DNA of 64,000 bases from Lentisphaerota bacterium (GTDB taxonomy: Bacteria; Verrucomicrobiota; Lentisphaeria; Victivallales; Victivallaceae): positions 47,582-111,581 of the forward strand of contig SUVX01000004.1 of assembly GCA_015061725.1 (NCBI GenBank), given 5' to 3'. The position numbers and the translations under genes were made by a program. This document shows, in pieces, positions 10,587-21,212 of the stretch (position 1 is its first letter; every line of letters starts with the position of its first letter). Below the pieces are notes generated by a model. It ran no database searches. It was not told the origin of the DNA and was given only the letters and a program-made list of their open reading frames with translations.

Positions 10587-11399
10587 ATGTCGCAGCAACA
10601 GAAACTTGCCGGCAATGCCGGCAGGGGAACAGAAAACGCCGATGTGATTTTATCTGCGGCGGGCGAGAGTCACAGGGGACTTTTGCGGAAAAAAAATGAA
10701 GACAGTTTCTGCGTGGTGTATTCCGGAGACGGAAAATGTATTCTTGCTGTCGTCGCCGACGGTATCGGCGGTCACAGCCGGGGTGAGGTCGCAAGTTACA
10801 TCTGCTGCCGCGAACTTGCCCATGCGTTTTTGAAGAATGTCAAAAATCTGACTGATGCAGAAAAAGCAAAGAGGTTTCTCTCAGAAGAACTTGAAAAAAT
10901 CAACAGTTCCGTTTATCAGCGCAACCGCGCCAATCGCGGTTTGAAGCGTCCGATGGGGACAACTGTCAATGCTGTTGTGTTTCTTGAGGATTCCCTTGTC
11001 ATGGCAAATGCCGGAGACAGCCGATTGTATCAGCTGCTGCCGGAGAAGGATGAATTGAAACAACTGTCAACAGATCACTCCTTCAAAGCTGCAGTTGCCG
11101 CAGTTCCCGGAAAAGAGCGTTTCAAAGGAATGGAAAATGTTATTTACAGAGCCGTCGGGCTGCACCGCAATTTTGAAATTGAGTTAAAAGATTTTCCGCT
11201 TGTTTCCGGTTCCAGATACTTTGTCTGTACAGACGGTATGTACCGCTATCTGCCGGAAAACACGCTCCTGAATACGCTCAGAAATGCTGTTTTTCCGCGT
11301 GACGCTCTGGATTTTTTTATGCGTGCTGCGTTTGTCGGAGGCGGTAAGGATAACATAACCGGTATCGTCGTTTTTGCGGGGGGCGGAAAAGATGAGTGA
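10587..11399 (+). CDS. PP2C-family Ser/Thr protein phosphatase
   Basis: GLLRKKNEDSF, VVADGIGGHSRGEVAS, ANAGDSRLYQL, STDHS, CTDGMYRYL, GGKDNITGIVV. Confidence 0.93.
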   Translation: MSQQQKLAGNAGRGTENADVILSAAGESHRGLLRKKNEDSFCVVYSGDGKCILAVVADGIGGHSRGEVASYICCRELAHAFLKNVKNLTDAEKAKRFLSEELEKINSSVYQRNRANRGLKRPMGTTVNAVVFLEDSLVMANAGDSRLYQLLPEKDELKQLSTDHSFKAAVAAVPGKERFKGMENVIYRAVGLHRNFEIELKDFPLVSGSRYFVCTDGMYRYLPENTLLNTLRNAVFPRDALDFFMRAAFVGGGKDNITGIVVFAGGGKDE

Positions 11400-12378
11400 A
11401 AAAGGCAACATTCTTGAAGTCCGCAATTTAAAGGTGTATTATCCTCTCCGCGGCTCATGGTTCGGCAAAAAGCGTTATCTCCGGGCAGTGGAAGATGTTT
11501 CATTCACACTTGCTCCGGGGGAAACGCTCGGATTGGTCGGCGAATCCGGCTGCGGTAAAAGTACTCTGGGCAGGGCGTTGGTCCGTCTTGAAAAACCTGT
11601 GTCGGGAGAAATCATTCTCAACGGCAGAGATATTGCCCGTCTTGAGGGAAGGGCGCTGCGTGACTGCCGCAAAGAATTTCAGATGATTTTTCAGGACCCC
11701 TACGGTTCACTGAATCCGCGTTTGACGGTTTTTTCAGCTTTGGATGAGGTGCTGCGCCTGCGTTATCCGGGTGAAAAAGTATCCGCACGGCGTGAACGTG
11801 CGGCGGGACTTCTTGAGCGTGTGGGGCTGGATTCCGGCGCATTGGAGCGTTATCCGCACCAGTTTTCAGGCGGACAGCGTCAGAGAATAGGTATTGCCCG
11901 CGCTCTTGCGGGTGATCCGGGATTTATCGTTGCGGACGAACCGGTGTCGGCACTGGATGTAAGTGTTCAGGCGGCAGTTGTCAATCTTTTGTTGGATATT
12001 CAAAAAGAGAGTGGAACGGCTTTTCTGTTCATCGCTCATGATATTGCGGTGGTGGAACACATTTCAAATCGGATCATGGTCATGTATCTCGGACATGTGA
12101 TGGAGTCTGCTTTTTCGCATGAATTGGTGGCTTCTCCTCAGCATCCTTACACGCAGGCATTGCTCTCAGCCGTACCGACGGTGGGAGAAAATCACCGTAA
12201 AAGGATCGTTCTTTCCGGAGATGTTCCTTCACCGCTTGCACCGCCATCGGGCTGTCCGTTTCATCCGCGCTGCCCCTATGCACAGGAAAAGTGCCGCCGC
12301 AGTCTTCCGTCCTGGCAGGAGAACAACGGACATGGTGTCCGCTGCTTTTTTCCGTTGGGAAAGAAAATAAAAAACTAG
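11392..12378 (+). CDS. Oligopeptide/dipeptide ABC transporter ATP-binding protein (OppF/DppF type)
   Basis: GESGCGKSTLGRAL, FQDPYGSLNPR, FSGGQRQRIGIARAL, VSALDVSVQAAVV, C-terminal oligo_HPY cysteine motif CPFHPRCPYAQEKC; start chosen at internal ATG overlapping the PP2C stop. Confidence 0.92.
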   Translation: MSEKGNILEVRNLKVYYPLRGSWFGKKRYLRAVEDVSFTLAPGETLGLVGESGCGKSTLGRALVRLEKPVSGEIILNGRDIARLEGRALRDCRKEFQMIFQDPYGSLNPRLTVFSALDEVLRLRYPGEKVSARRERAAGLLERVGLDSGALERYPHQFSGGQRQRIGIARALAGDPGFIVADEPVSALDVSVQAAVVNLLLDIQKESGTAFLFIAHDIAVVEHISNRIMVMYLGHVMESAFSHELVASPQHPYTQALLSAVPTVGENHRKRIVLSGDVPSPLAPPSGCPFHPRCPYAQEKCRRSLPSWQENNGHGVRCFFPLGKKIKN

Positions 12379-12455
12379 AATCAGAGGTGAAAAAACTTTT
12401 AAACAGGCAGTTTTCTTTATCTTAGAACTATACATATCGAATAGGGTTTTCAACA

Positions 12456-12604
12456 TTTTTTATCTGAAATACCGCCAAAATATTTTACTTCGGAAAATGT
12501 TGAAAGGGGTGCTGTGCATTTGCTGGCAATGGGTGCCCCTTTCGTATTTTTCCGGAGGGGTACTTGGCGGTAACCTCAGATAAAAGGCGGAAGGGGTGCC
12601 TTTT
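12456..12604. promoter_or_regulatory. Structured leader or palindromic element upstream of SLOG/DUF2493 gene
   Basis: Nested complementary segments tatctga/tcagata, accgcca/tggcggt, gaaagggg/cccctttc; terminal hairpin aaaaggc-ggaaggggt-gcctttt ending before ATG 12610. Confidence 0.55.
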
Positions 12605-12609
12605 TATTT

Positions 12610-12999
12610 ATGAAATTGGGAGTTACCGGCAGCCGTACGATTACGGACTTTGATTTTATACCATATTTACTTTTGCAGAATCAGGAGTTCCGCAATTTTT
12701 GTGCCGCAAACGGATTCTGTAAACCGGTTGAATGTGTGATATCCGGCGGAGCCAAAGGTGTGGATTCCTCTGCTTATGCTGCTGCTGTTGCCTGCGGAAT
12801 CAAAAATATCTGTTTTCTGCCTGACAGAAAAAAATATCCCGGCTTTCTGTTTGCCAAAGCCTGCCTTGAGCGCAATAAAAAAATCGCAGAAACCTGCGAT
12901 ATCCTTCTTGCTGTCTGGGATGGCAAATCAAAGGGAACGCTCAATACGATTGAAATTGCGCGTTCCCTTGAAAAAGCTGTGTTTATTGTGAGAAGTTGA
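12610..12999 (+). CDS. SLOG-superfamily (DUF2493/YspA-like) nucleotide-binding protein
   Basis: MKLGVTGSRTITD...VISGGAKGVDSSAYAAA...DILLAVWDGKSKGTLNTIEIA. Confidence 0.8.
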   Translation: MKLGVTGSRTITDFDFIPYLLLQNQEFRNFCAANGFCKPVECVISGGAKGVDSSAYAAAVACGIKNICFLPDRKKYPGFLFAKACLERNKKIAETCDILLAVWDGKSKGTLNTIEIARSLEKAVFIVRS

Positions 13000-13002
13000 A
13001 AA

Positions 13003-13749
13003 TTACTTGCCTTCCCAGTTTCTCAGGTGTGTATCTTTTGTACCCAGCGAACTTGTGCTGTAAGGATCGTTGAAATCACACTGTTTGGTCGCAACGTGCC
13101 AGTCGGCGTAGAGAATGGGGATCTGTCCGTTGTGGCGGGGAATGGGTTTGCCGACAGAAGTGTGAAGAAAGCTTGATACCCGGTAGTGTCCTTCATTGGG
13201 ATCGGGATTTGTGACGCTTCTTGCATCCATGATAGCATAAACCTGGGAGTGATATTTGAATTTCGTAAGCTTCGTCGGTTTATCCGTCTGGGGGGAACTG
13301 TGGGTGTATTCACTGCCGACGGTCCGCCAGTTGATGCCGTAACTGCCTTTGCTTGATTCCTCAATGGTAACACCCTGAAAATGGGTACTCCACTGGGTTT
13401 CCTTATCCGCATTGGCGTGAGAGGGACACATAAAAGTACCGCGCTGTTTGATGTAACTCATTGAAAGAAGAGTCACCCATTTCGGGGTATATGTCCACCA
13501 GGAAGCGGAGTACGGAACCAGATATCCCTTGTTGTCGTTAGTATACATATCCATCGCGCTGCCCTGCTGTTTCAAATTGCTGGCGCAGCTGATGCTTCTG
13601 CCGCGTTCCCGGGCCTGCTGCAAGGCGGGCATGAGCATTGCGGCCAAAATGGCGATGATGGCAATAACGACCAATAGCTCGATCAGCGTAAAGCCCATGG
13701 GCTTTCTGGCAGATGCCTGCCAGAAAAGATCTCGTCTCAAGTATTTCAT
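13003..13749 (-). CDS. Prepilin-type N-terminal cleavage/methylation domain protein
   Basis: [45 protein letters not shown]-terminal LYADWHVA. Confidence 0.9.
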   Translation of the reverse strand: MKYLRRDLFWQASARKPMGFTLIELLVVIAIIAILAAMLMPALQQARERGRSISCASNLKQQGSAMDMYTNDNKGYLVPYSASWWTYTPKWVTLLSMSYIKQRGTFMCPSHANADKETQWSTHFQGVTIEESSKGSYGINWRTVGSEYTHSSPQTDKPTKLTKFKYHSQVYAIMDARSVTNPDPNEGHYRVSSFLHTSVGKPIPRHNGQIPILYADWHVATKQCDFNDPYSTSSLGTKDTHLRNWEGK

Positions 13750-13763
13750 AATAAAAAATTTCC

Positions 13764-16700
13764 TTATTTTGTTGAAAAGTGTTTGGTTGATAATCCGTAA
13801 AGAATACCGCCGAAACGGTGGTCATCTCTGCCGCCGAATGCGGAAATCGTCAGCCAGTAGGTGATACCGGGCAGTTCAAAACTCTGTTTTTTGCCGTTGG
13901 CGGCAATGGAAAGATTTTTTCCGTCAAAACTGAAAACAATCTGCTGACGTTTTCCGGCAAAAAGCGGAACAGAGGTCAGGAATTTGTGATCGGGTTTGTT
14001 GTAGCGTTTCCACGGCTGGCGGTGCCGGGCTTCAATGCGCAGCAAACCGTTTTTTACAGAAACCATATAGCCGTGCAGATAACTGGCAGGACCTCTGCCG
14101 TCAAGAAGAGTTTGATAGCGTTTGACATCATCGGGGTTGATATCCATCGTTACGGTGAAACTGTGACACTGGGGAACAAAGGTATTGGGCAGCATGAGTG
14201 CCTGAGAGGTCTTGCCGTCAAATTTGAGTGCGCGTTTGCCGTCGGGAAGATTCAGCCAACGCGGAGCTGTTGCCCAACTGCCGTAGGTCCAGGGAATCGT
14301 GTATCCGTGAATGATACCCTCAAATCCCGTGGCAATACTGACAAAACTGCCGATGTGGGCGTAGTAATCTCTTCCGGCGGGGGAAGAGAGGATAAAGCCG
14401 CTTTCGGGCATGTTGAAATCATAAGAAAAATCGGGCACTCTGCTTGCAGGCAGTTTGAATCTGACTGTACCTCTGCGGTCGCTGTTCATTGCGACTGAAA
14501 TCATTTTTCCGCTTGCGGGAGTCGGCGTATAACCCGTGCTGTACCAAACTTTGCCGCAGTTGGAAACCACCCTTACCGCCAGAACGCCGTCGGGCAGTTC
14601 CGCCGGGAATGTTTTGCTGAATTTTACTTCATTCAAATCAAGCTGCAGCGGCAGCATGGGAGTCTTGGGAGCTGTTTCAAGCGCAATCATGAACCCATCA
14701 TCAAAGACAATGGAGCTGACACCCGCCTTTTCGATATCGGCAAATTTGAATGTGTGCGAAAAGTTTTTTCCTTTTGCCGGACCTGCAAGGCGGGTGCCGC
14801 TTACTGTCAGCGTACCGTTTGCCGTATTTTGAACGGGAACGGAAATCATTTCATTGTGGCAGTTTCTGCCCTCATGCGCCTTATAAGTGTTTCCCACCGG
14901 ACGGGGATAAGCGGGTTTGTTCAGTTTACCGGTATTGAAACACCAGGCTCCTTTGCCGTCAACTTTGTAGTTGATGACGAGATTCCGGTCCTTTTTGATG
15001 TTCATCGGGATCACATAGCGGAACGACAGACGGTAGCGTTTGCGTTTTTTGTTGTTGAATCCGAATTCATCAAATTTATCATAACTGAAAATATCCTGAC
15101 TGTTGTTGATAATTTCAACAGCGTTGAGCTTTTCTTTGAATTTGAGATTGACGTCTGCCGTAACTTCAAGCATGCCGGGACGGATTTTTTTACCGTTGGC
15201 AAATTTGATTTGTGCGTTTTCAGGCTTGAGCAGATTGCGCAGGGGGATGGAAAACCAGGTGTGATCAATGTTGACCGTACCGCGCAGAACTGTCGGGGGA
15301 AGTCCTGAAATAACCTCTGTTTTCCCCTTGTATTTAACTGTCAGGCGGGGCTGGATATACATACTGTGAGTGAATTTTTCTGTCGGAATGACGATGGTCT
15401 GATCTTTTAAAAGGGTACTGTCAAAGGTTTTTGCGGGGATTCGGCAGATCACTTTACCTGTATTGTCAAAGAGTTCCGCAGAAACGGTGTATTTTTCTCT
15501 GCTGCCGTCGGGGACATTGAGCAGTTCCATTTCAAACTCCTGCCCCATTGAAAGCTGTCTGTTGGTGCTGACAATGAGGTTGGGGCGGGAAAGATTATCT
15601 CCGGGATTGGGGGAGGGGGAAATTCCTTTGATTTTATCCATGCAGTAACGGATGATCCTCTGATTGGCGTGCGGTTTGGCAACGGTGGGTTCAAGGTTGG
15701 TGTTTTCGTTGAGTTCATCCCATTCAAAACCGCAGAGCAAGTCGATTTTGTGTTTATCGGCAAGTTCAAAAAACTTGCGGATGGTTTTTGTTCCGTCTGA
15801 GCTGACCGTCTGGGAGCCGTTGCAGTTGGTGTATCCCTGAACCGTTTTAACGGCAAAAATGCGCTTGCCGTTGAAATCCTTGTGGGCGCATGAAGCGGCA
15901 AAAAGCGGGAGCAGAACGTTGTCATAGTAGTCGTAATCAAGCACTTTTCTGTTGTCTCCGCAGTAGTAACCGTATTCAATGCCGTCGGCAACGCGGAGTA
16001 TGGCAACCAGATGGTCAAAAGATTTGAGCAGATCCGTGGCGGGGACCTGCCGGCGCTGCGCCCAGTATCCGCCCATCCAGACTTTGGGACCGTTGCCCGC
16101 CTGATCGCTGATGTAGGCGACTTTTCTGCCGCCGATTTTTCCCAGCAGATCAATAAATTTTTTCAACTGGGCAGGGGTGCAGCGTTCGCTGGAATATCCG
16201 AGGAACAGCGGCTTACCGTTGAACTGCATGGTATATTTGCTTTGAACGGCGGTTTTGATATATTCATGTTTCGGGAGTCCTGCAATGATGTGCCGTTCGA
16301 TAGCGAAACCGGCGGGCGTCATTGTGGGAATGAGAGCAAGTTCAGCGGGGTCAAGACCGCACTGTTTTGCCGCATTGTAGTAATGATCTCTGAAAGAATT
16401 GGTCAGAAAGAAGTTATTGGCAGAAATGCCGTAAGTTTTCATCAGTTCAAAAGTTTTGATGAAACTGGAGGGCGAGAACTGATTGTGCGGATACCAGAAT
16501 TTTCTGTTGGCATAAAGCTGACGGTCTCTCCAGTATTTATCGGTTCTCCAGAGACAGCCGGCACGGTGGGTAACCGTTTCCATGATAAGCGTGGTGCGGG
16601 GGAGGGCGCGTTTTCTTGATTTTGCAAGGGCTTGCATCTCTTTAAGCAGTTTATCCCCCAGGGCAAAGTCTTCTTCAGAGTGTCGTTTCACCTTTGCTAT

Positions 16701-16790
16701 CTGCGGACGCAGTTCAGAAAAATAAGCTGTTCCGGCAAAAGAAACAGCTGCCGCAACTGTTGTGACCAAAGTAAAAAGTTTTTTCAGCAT
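13764..16790 (-). CDS. Secreted glycoside-hydrolase-like protein with C-terminal LamG/concanavalin-like domain
   Basis: Signal peptide [20 protein letters not shown]; barrel-like region ([18 protein letters not shown]); C-terminal [33 protein letters not shown]. Confidence 0.5.
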   Translation of the reverse strand: MLKKLFTLVTTVAAAVSFAGTAYFSELRPQIAKVKRHSEEDFALGDKLLKEMQALAKSRKRALPRTTLIMETVTHRAGCLWRTDKYWRDRQLYANRKFWYPHNQFSPSSFIKTFELMKTYGISANNFFLTNSFRDHYYNAAKQCGLDPAELALIPTMTPAGFAIERHIIAGLPKHEYIKTAVQSKYTMQFNGKPLFLGYSSERCTPAQLKKFIDLLGKIGGRKVAYISDQAGNGPKVWMGGYWAQRRQVPATDLLKSFDHLVAILRVADGIEYGYYCGDNRKVLDYDYYDNVLLPLFAASCAHKDFNGKRIFAVKTVQGYTNCNGSQTVSSDGTKTIRKFFELADKHKIDLLCGFEWDELNENTNLEPTVAKPHANQRIIRYCMDKIKGISPSPNPGDNLSRPNLIVSTNRQLSMGQEFEMELLNVPDGSREKYTVSAELFDNTGKVICRIPAKTFDSTLLKDQTIVIPTEKFTHSMYIQPRLTVKYKGKTEVISGLPPTVLRGTVNIDHTWFSIPLRNLLKPENAQIKFANGKKIRPGMLEVTADVNLKFKEKLNAVEIINNSQDIFSYDKFDEFGFNNKKRKRYRLSFRYVIPMNIKKDRNLVINYKVDGKGAWCFNTGKLNKPAYPRPVGNTYKAHEGRNCHNEMISVPVQNTANGTLTVSGTRLAGPAKGKNFSHTFKFADIEKAGVSSIVFDDGFMIALETAPKTPMLPLQLDLNEVKFSKTFPAELPDGVLAVRVVSNCGKVWYSTGYTPTPASGKMISVAMNSDRRGTVRFKLPASRVPDFSYDFNMPESGFILSSPAGRDYYAHIGSFVSIATGFEGIIHGYTIPWTYGSWATAPRWLNLPDGKRALKFDGKTSQALMLPNTFVPQCHSFTVTMDINPDDVKRYQTLLDGRGPASYLHGYMVSVKNGLLRIEARHRQPWKRYNKPDHKFLTSVPLFAGKRQQIVFSFDGKNLSIAANGKKQSFELPGITYWLTISAFGGRDDHRFGGILYGLSTKHFSTK

Positions 16791-16854
16791 AGTATATCCT
16801 TTGTGATAATCTGATGAATATTAAGATAGCACACAAACAGTATTATTACAAGAG

Positions 16855-18090
16855 TTAAGGTCTTTTTTCAGAACATTTTGCCCAACATTCAAACCAGACA
16901 ATCAAACAATAGATGACAAGACAGATCGGGACAACGAGAATCGTTCCTTTCAGTCCGAAAGTATCTCCGGCAGCGCCCATGAGCCACGAGAAGATGCCGC
17001 AGCCGGGAACACCCATGGCAGAAAAATAAATATACAGCATGGTGGAGTCGCAGTTTTTCAGTTTGTTGACACCGAAAACCTGCATGGTCGGCCAGTAGGG
17101 CGCAACGCCGATGCCGCAGAGAAAAAGCAGTATGAAAAGCAGGGGGAAAAGCAGACCGTCCGGCATGCATCCGGGTTTGAGCAGCGCAAGGATACTTGTA
17201 AGCGGAATAGTTGCAAGAGAGCAGTAGAGCAGAATTTTTTTCAAGTTTCCGGGTTTTGCGATGTAGCCGAAATAAGTTCTGCCCAGAAACATTCCGGCAG
17301 CGATTGCACCGGTTCCGAGTCCGGCGACGAATGTACTGGTTTTGAATGTAAGTTCGATAAAAGCCGCAGCCCAGAATGTCAGACCGAATTCAGCTCCGGC
17401 TCCGAAAAACATGGCAAGAGAACAAATCCAGAAGTGGGGTTCTTTGGCAATTTGAACCGTTTGCTGCCAGATTTTGGGCAGGTCGATGTTTTCTCCGGAC
17501 TCGGGATAGCGTTTGGCAGGATTTTCTTTCCAGAGAAACAACATTCCGGCGAGGATGGTGGATATGCCCGCAAGAATGAGAATCAGCCGCCAGTTGGCAC
17601 CGAGAGTAATCAATCCGCCGACACCGATGACGGCGACAACGATACCGATGGACCAGAACGAGTGACTGATATTGACATACCTTTCAGGAGACTCCGGATG
17701 CAAGTCCTGAACAAAAGGTGTTGCCAGTCCTTCACAGATACCTTCGCCGAGACCTGCGAATATCAGACAGGGAATCAACATCCAATAAGCATTTGAAAAC
17801 GCGCAGAACATGATTCCGAAACCGCACAAAAGCAGACTTATGCCGATGGAAATACGCTTGCCGAGCTTTGCTGCGACAAATCCGCATAAAAGAAGTGTGA
17901 TGATCATAAAGGCGCTTCTGACGGCATGAAGAACTCCGCCCGCCGCCATGCCGCCGTCATCAAGCGGAAAGTTCAGGGATTTCCCCATGGAAACAATCAG
18001 CAGAGGTATGACAAGGGAGCAGAGTGAATAGGTTGTGAAAGCTGAAAAAGACGCATAGTCATAGCGTCCGAATTTAAGAGGTTCTCTCAT
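16855..18090 (-). CDS. Major facilitator superfamily transporter
   Basis: 411 aa, about 12 hydrophobic segments; AAKLGKRISIGISLLLCGFGIMFCAFS loop typical of MFS. Confidence 0.8.
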   Translation of the reverse strand: MREPLKFGRYDYASFSAFTTYSLCSLVIPLLIVSMGKSLNFPLDDGGMAAGGVLHAVRSAFMIITLLLCGFVAAKLGKRISIGISLLLCGFGIMFCAFSNAYWMLIPCLIFAGLGEGICEGLATPFVQDLHPESPERYVNISHSFWSIGIVVAVIGVGGLITLGANWRLILILAGISTILAGMLFLWKENPAKRYPESGENIDLPKIWQQTVQIAKEPHFWICSLAMFFGAGAEFGLTFWAAAFIELTFKTSTFVAGLGTGAIAAGMFLGRTYFGYIAKPGNLKKILLYCSLATIPLTSILALLKPGCMPDGLLFPLLFILLFLCGIGVAPYWPTMQVFGVNKLKNCDSTMLYIYFSAMGVPGCGIFSWLMGAAGDTFGLKGTILVVPICLVIYCLIVWFECWAKCSEKRP

Positions 18091-18361
18091 TTTTTTTGTT
18101 TTTTTCCGGTTGATATTTTTTCAGACATAAAATCCGCATAATATACATCCGCACGGGGGAATGTTCAAGAAAAAAGCATTTTTTTGCAAAAAAATCAAAA
18201 TAATATGCATAAAAATTGCAATCCGGACTTGACAAGACGGCATATTGATGTTCCATTAAACGCAGAGCAGAAATTGATTCGCAAAATCTGCATGGGAAAC
18301 ACGGCAAAATATAAGGTTATTGCGCGGCAGCCGTGTGCCGCAACAGAGACAGAGGAATTAC

Positions 18362-18730
18362 ATGAAGTACTATACAGAAGACCACGAGTGGGTTGAAATC
18401 AACGGAGACACTGCCACAATCGGTATCTCGGAATATGCCGCCGAACAGCTCGGCGAGATCACCTACGTCGAGTTGCCCGAAGAAGATGATGATTTTATTA
18501 TCGGAGACTGCTTGGGGGAAGTTGAGTCTGATAAAACATCATGTGATATCTATTCTCCCATCAGCGGAACAGTATGTCATGTGAACGAGGGTCTTGCCTA
18601 TGATCCCTCTCTCATCAACGAATCTCCCGAGGATAAGGGCTGGATCTGCAAACTTGAAAACTTTGACAGTTCCGAACTTGATGACATGATGACAGAAGAC
18701 GCGTATCTGAAATTCATTGATACGTTATAA
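18362..18730 (+). CDS. gcvH: Glycine cleavage system H-type lipoyl protein
   Basis: MKYYTEDHEWVEINGDTATIGISEYAAEQLGEITYVELPE; GEVESDKTSCDIYSPISGTV lipoyl-lysine context; NESPEDKGWICKLE. Confidence 0.92.
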   Translation: MKYYTEDHEWVEINGDTATIGISEYAAEQLGEITYVELPEEDDDFIIGDCLGEVESDKTSCDIYSPISGTVCHVNEGLAYDPSLINESPEDKGWICKLENFDSSELDDMMTEDAYLKFIDTL

Positions 18731-18808
18731 AAAAAAGCAAAATTTTTTCCGGAAGTATTTGAACTTGCAGTAATATGCTGTTATATTAAATAAATACTTC
18801 TGGTATAT

Positions 18809-18885
18809 GCCGGCTTAGCTCAGTTGGCCAGAGCGGCTGACTTGTAATCAGCAGGTCGTGGGTTCGAATCCCACAGCCGGCTCCA
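18809..18885 (+). tRNA. tRNA-Thr (anticodon TGT), CCA encoded
   Basis: Acceptor GCCGGCT/AGCCGGC, D-arm tagctcagttggccagagc, anticodon stem-loop ctgacttgtaatcag, T-loop GGTTCGAATCC, terminal TCCA. Confidence 0.96.
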
Positions 18886-18895
18886 ATTTTAAATG

Positions 18896-18927
18896 AAAAA
18901 GCACCTAAAAAAAGAGGTGCTTTTTTT
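18896..18927 (+). terminator. Rho-independent terminator after tRNA-Thr
   Basis: gcacct-aaaaaaag-aggtgc followed by ttttttt. Confidence 0.8.
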
Positions 18928-19016
18928 ATCTTGCCGGCAGAAATATGAATTTGATTGCATTTTATTTCCCGTGATGTATATTATATGCCGTAACCCCGAA
19001 TTTCAAAGGAATAAAA

Positions 19017-21104
19017 ATGAATCTCTCATCCGGTATGCAGACGCTGGACTGGTGCGTTTTCGGCGCAACAGTGGTCGGTTTGATTTCTCTGCTGATTTAT
19101 TGTCAGCGTTTTTCACGCAGTATTTCTGATTTTCTTTCCGCCAGCCGCTGTGCGGGGAGATATCTGCTCTGTGTCGCTCAGGGGGCGATCAGCTGGGATG
19201 TCATCGGCGCAGTCGCCGTTTTTGAAATGTTCTACGAAGCGGGATTCACCAGTCAGTGGTGGGCGATGCTGACAGGACCTACCGGACTGATCCTTTCTCT
19301 TTTCGGCTGGGTCACCTACCGCTTGAGGGAAACGCGTTGTTATACGGTCGCTCAGTTCTTTGAAGTGCGGTACAGCCGCAGATTCCGTATCTGCGCCGGA
19401 ATCATCACCTGGTTGAGCGGTGTGGTCAATTTCGGAATTTTTCCTGCTATTTCCATCCGCTTTATCATGTTCTTCTGTCAGTTCCCCGAACATGTCATGC
19501 TCGGAGGTGTCAATGTGGACGTATATCTTGTTCTTTTGATCGGTTATGTGACAATGGCTTCAAGTTTTGCCATCTTCGGCGGACAGATTGCTATTATGAT
19601 CACCGACTTTGTGCAGGCGGCAATCTGCAATCTCTCTTTTATCGCCTTTATTTTCTTTATCTTCAAATTGGGAGACTGGGATATTTCCGGCGGAATGGTC
19701 TCCTGGGATCAGATGTCAAAAGCTCTGGATATGGCAAAACCGGGCATGAGCCAGGTCAATCCCTATGACTGCAGCAAACTGCCTGACTTCAATATGTGGT
19801 ACTTTTTAATCGGTATTTTCGGTTCCATCTACGGACGCGGTACCTGGCAGGGCTCCATGGGATACGCTTCTGCCGCTTTAACGCCGCACGAAAGCAAAAT
19901 GGCGGGACTTCTGGGAACATGGCGCGGATTGACCATGAGTTTGCTGCTGACATTGTTTCCTCTTGCCGTGATTGTTTTCATGCGGTGTCCGGAATTTGCT
20001 CCTCTTAAAGAGGCGATTGAAGCGCGTTTGCTTCTGGTGGAGTCTCCGCAGCTGCGTTCACAGGGACTGGTTCCGGTTGCCATGTCGCTGGTTCTGCCCG
20101 TGGGTATGGTCGGACTTTTTCTCTCTGTCATGTTTGCCGGAATGGTCAGTACCGATGACAGTTACATGCACAGCTGGGGCAGTATCTTTGTTCAGGATGT
20201 TCTGATGCCTTTCAAAAAGAAACCTTTTACACCGGAACAGCATTTGCTTGCCTTGCGCCTGTCAATTGTCGGCGTGGGTATCTTTGCCGTTGCGTTCAGT
20301 TATTTTTTCCGTCAGACGGAGTATATTTTTATGTTCTTTGCCATCACCGGTGCCATTATCAGCGGTGCGGGTGCTGTGATGATCGGCGGATTGTATTGGA
20401 AATACGGCACGACACTTGCCGCCTGGGTCGCCTATCTTCTTGGATCTGTTCTTGCGGTGTCCGGAATTATTCTTCAGCAGGTCTGGCGTTTCAAAGACGG
20501 TTCAGGACTGGCAAAATTCCTCAATGACACATTCCATTGGGAGTGGGTCGCAAACAATATGACAAAATTTCCTCTGAACGGCAGGGTGATGAGTTTTTAT
20601 ATCATGCTCTGCTGTCTGGCGGCTTATGTGGGTATTTCTCTGTTGCAGCACGCGCTTAAAAAGGCGCAGGTTTTCAATCTGGATAAAATGCTGCACCGGG
20701 GAATTTATGATGTCCACAACGAACATCAGACTCAGGGTAAAACCCGTTTCTGGGAACGTCTGCTGGGATTTACACCGGAATTTTCTTTCGGGGACAAATG
20801 TATCAGTATTGCAAGTATCGTCTGGACGGTCGGCTGGTTTCTGGTTTTTCTGATTTTCACGATTGCCTATTTTGCCGGTGCAAGTACCATTGACGGCGTG
20901 TTTTCCGGCGGCGTATCACAGGAGGGTTGGAAACTTCTGTGGAAGTGGAAACTCTATATCATTTTGGTATTGGGCGTTACCTGTACGCTCTGGCTTGCTG
21001 CGGGCGGCGTTGTTGACATGATAAAACTTTTCAGGCGGTTGAAAACGATGGTCCGCAACGATGCCGACAACGGTTCTGTGCGGGACGGCTCCAATGCGGA
21101 ATAA
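19017..21104 (+). CDS. Sodium:solute symporter (SSS) family transporter
   Basis: 695 aa multi-TM protein; SDFLSASRCAGRYLL, VAQFFEVRYSRRFRICAGII, YGRGTWQGSMGYAS. Confidence 0.85.
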   Translation: MNLSSGMQTLDWCVFGATVVGLISLLIYCQRFSRSISDFLSASRCAGRYLLCVAQGAISWDVIGAVAVFEMFYEAGFTSQWWAMLTGPTGLILSLFGWVTYRLRETRCYTVAQFFEVRYSRRFRICAGIITWLSGVVNFGIFPAISIRFIMFFCQFPEHVMLGGVNVDVYLVLLIGYVTMASSFAIFGGQIAIMITDFVQAAICNLSFIAFIFFIFKLGDWDISGGMVSWDQMSKALDMAKPGMSQVNPYDCSKLPDFNMWYFLIGIFGSIYGRGTWQGSMGYASAALTPHESKMAGLLGTWRGLTMSLLLTLFPLAVIVFMRCPEFAPLKEAIEARLLLVESPQLRSQGLVPVAMSLVLPVGMVGLFLSVMFAGMVSTDDSYMHSWGSIFVQDVLMPFKKKPFTPEQHLLALRLSIVGVGIFAVAFSYFFRQTEYIFMFFAITGAIISGAGAVMIGGLYWKYGTTLAAWVAYLLGSVLAVSGIILQQVWRFKDGSGLAKFLNDTFHWEWVANNMTKFPLNGRVMSFYIMLCCLAAYVGISLLQHALKKAQVFNLDKMLHRGIYDVHNEHQTQGKTRFWERLLGFTPEFSFGDKCISIASIVWTVGWFLVFLIFTIAYFAGASTIDGVFSGGVSQEGWKLLWKWKLYIILVLGVTCTLWLAAGGVVDMIKLFRRLKTMVRNDADNGSVRDGSNAE

Positions 21105-21212
21105 CGGCAGAAAATACTCACTCTTCACCAATGCGCCGCTTTTTTGAACGGCTCTGTTCCCTGTACGGGCAGATGATCTCCAACAGGGGCTGCTCTCCAC
21201 TTTACAAAATAC

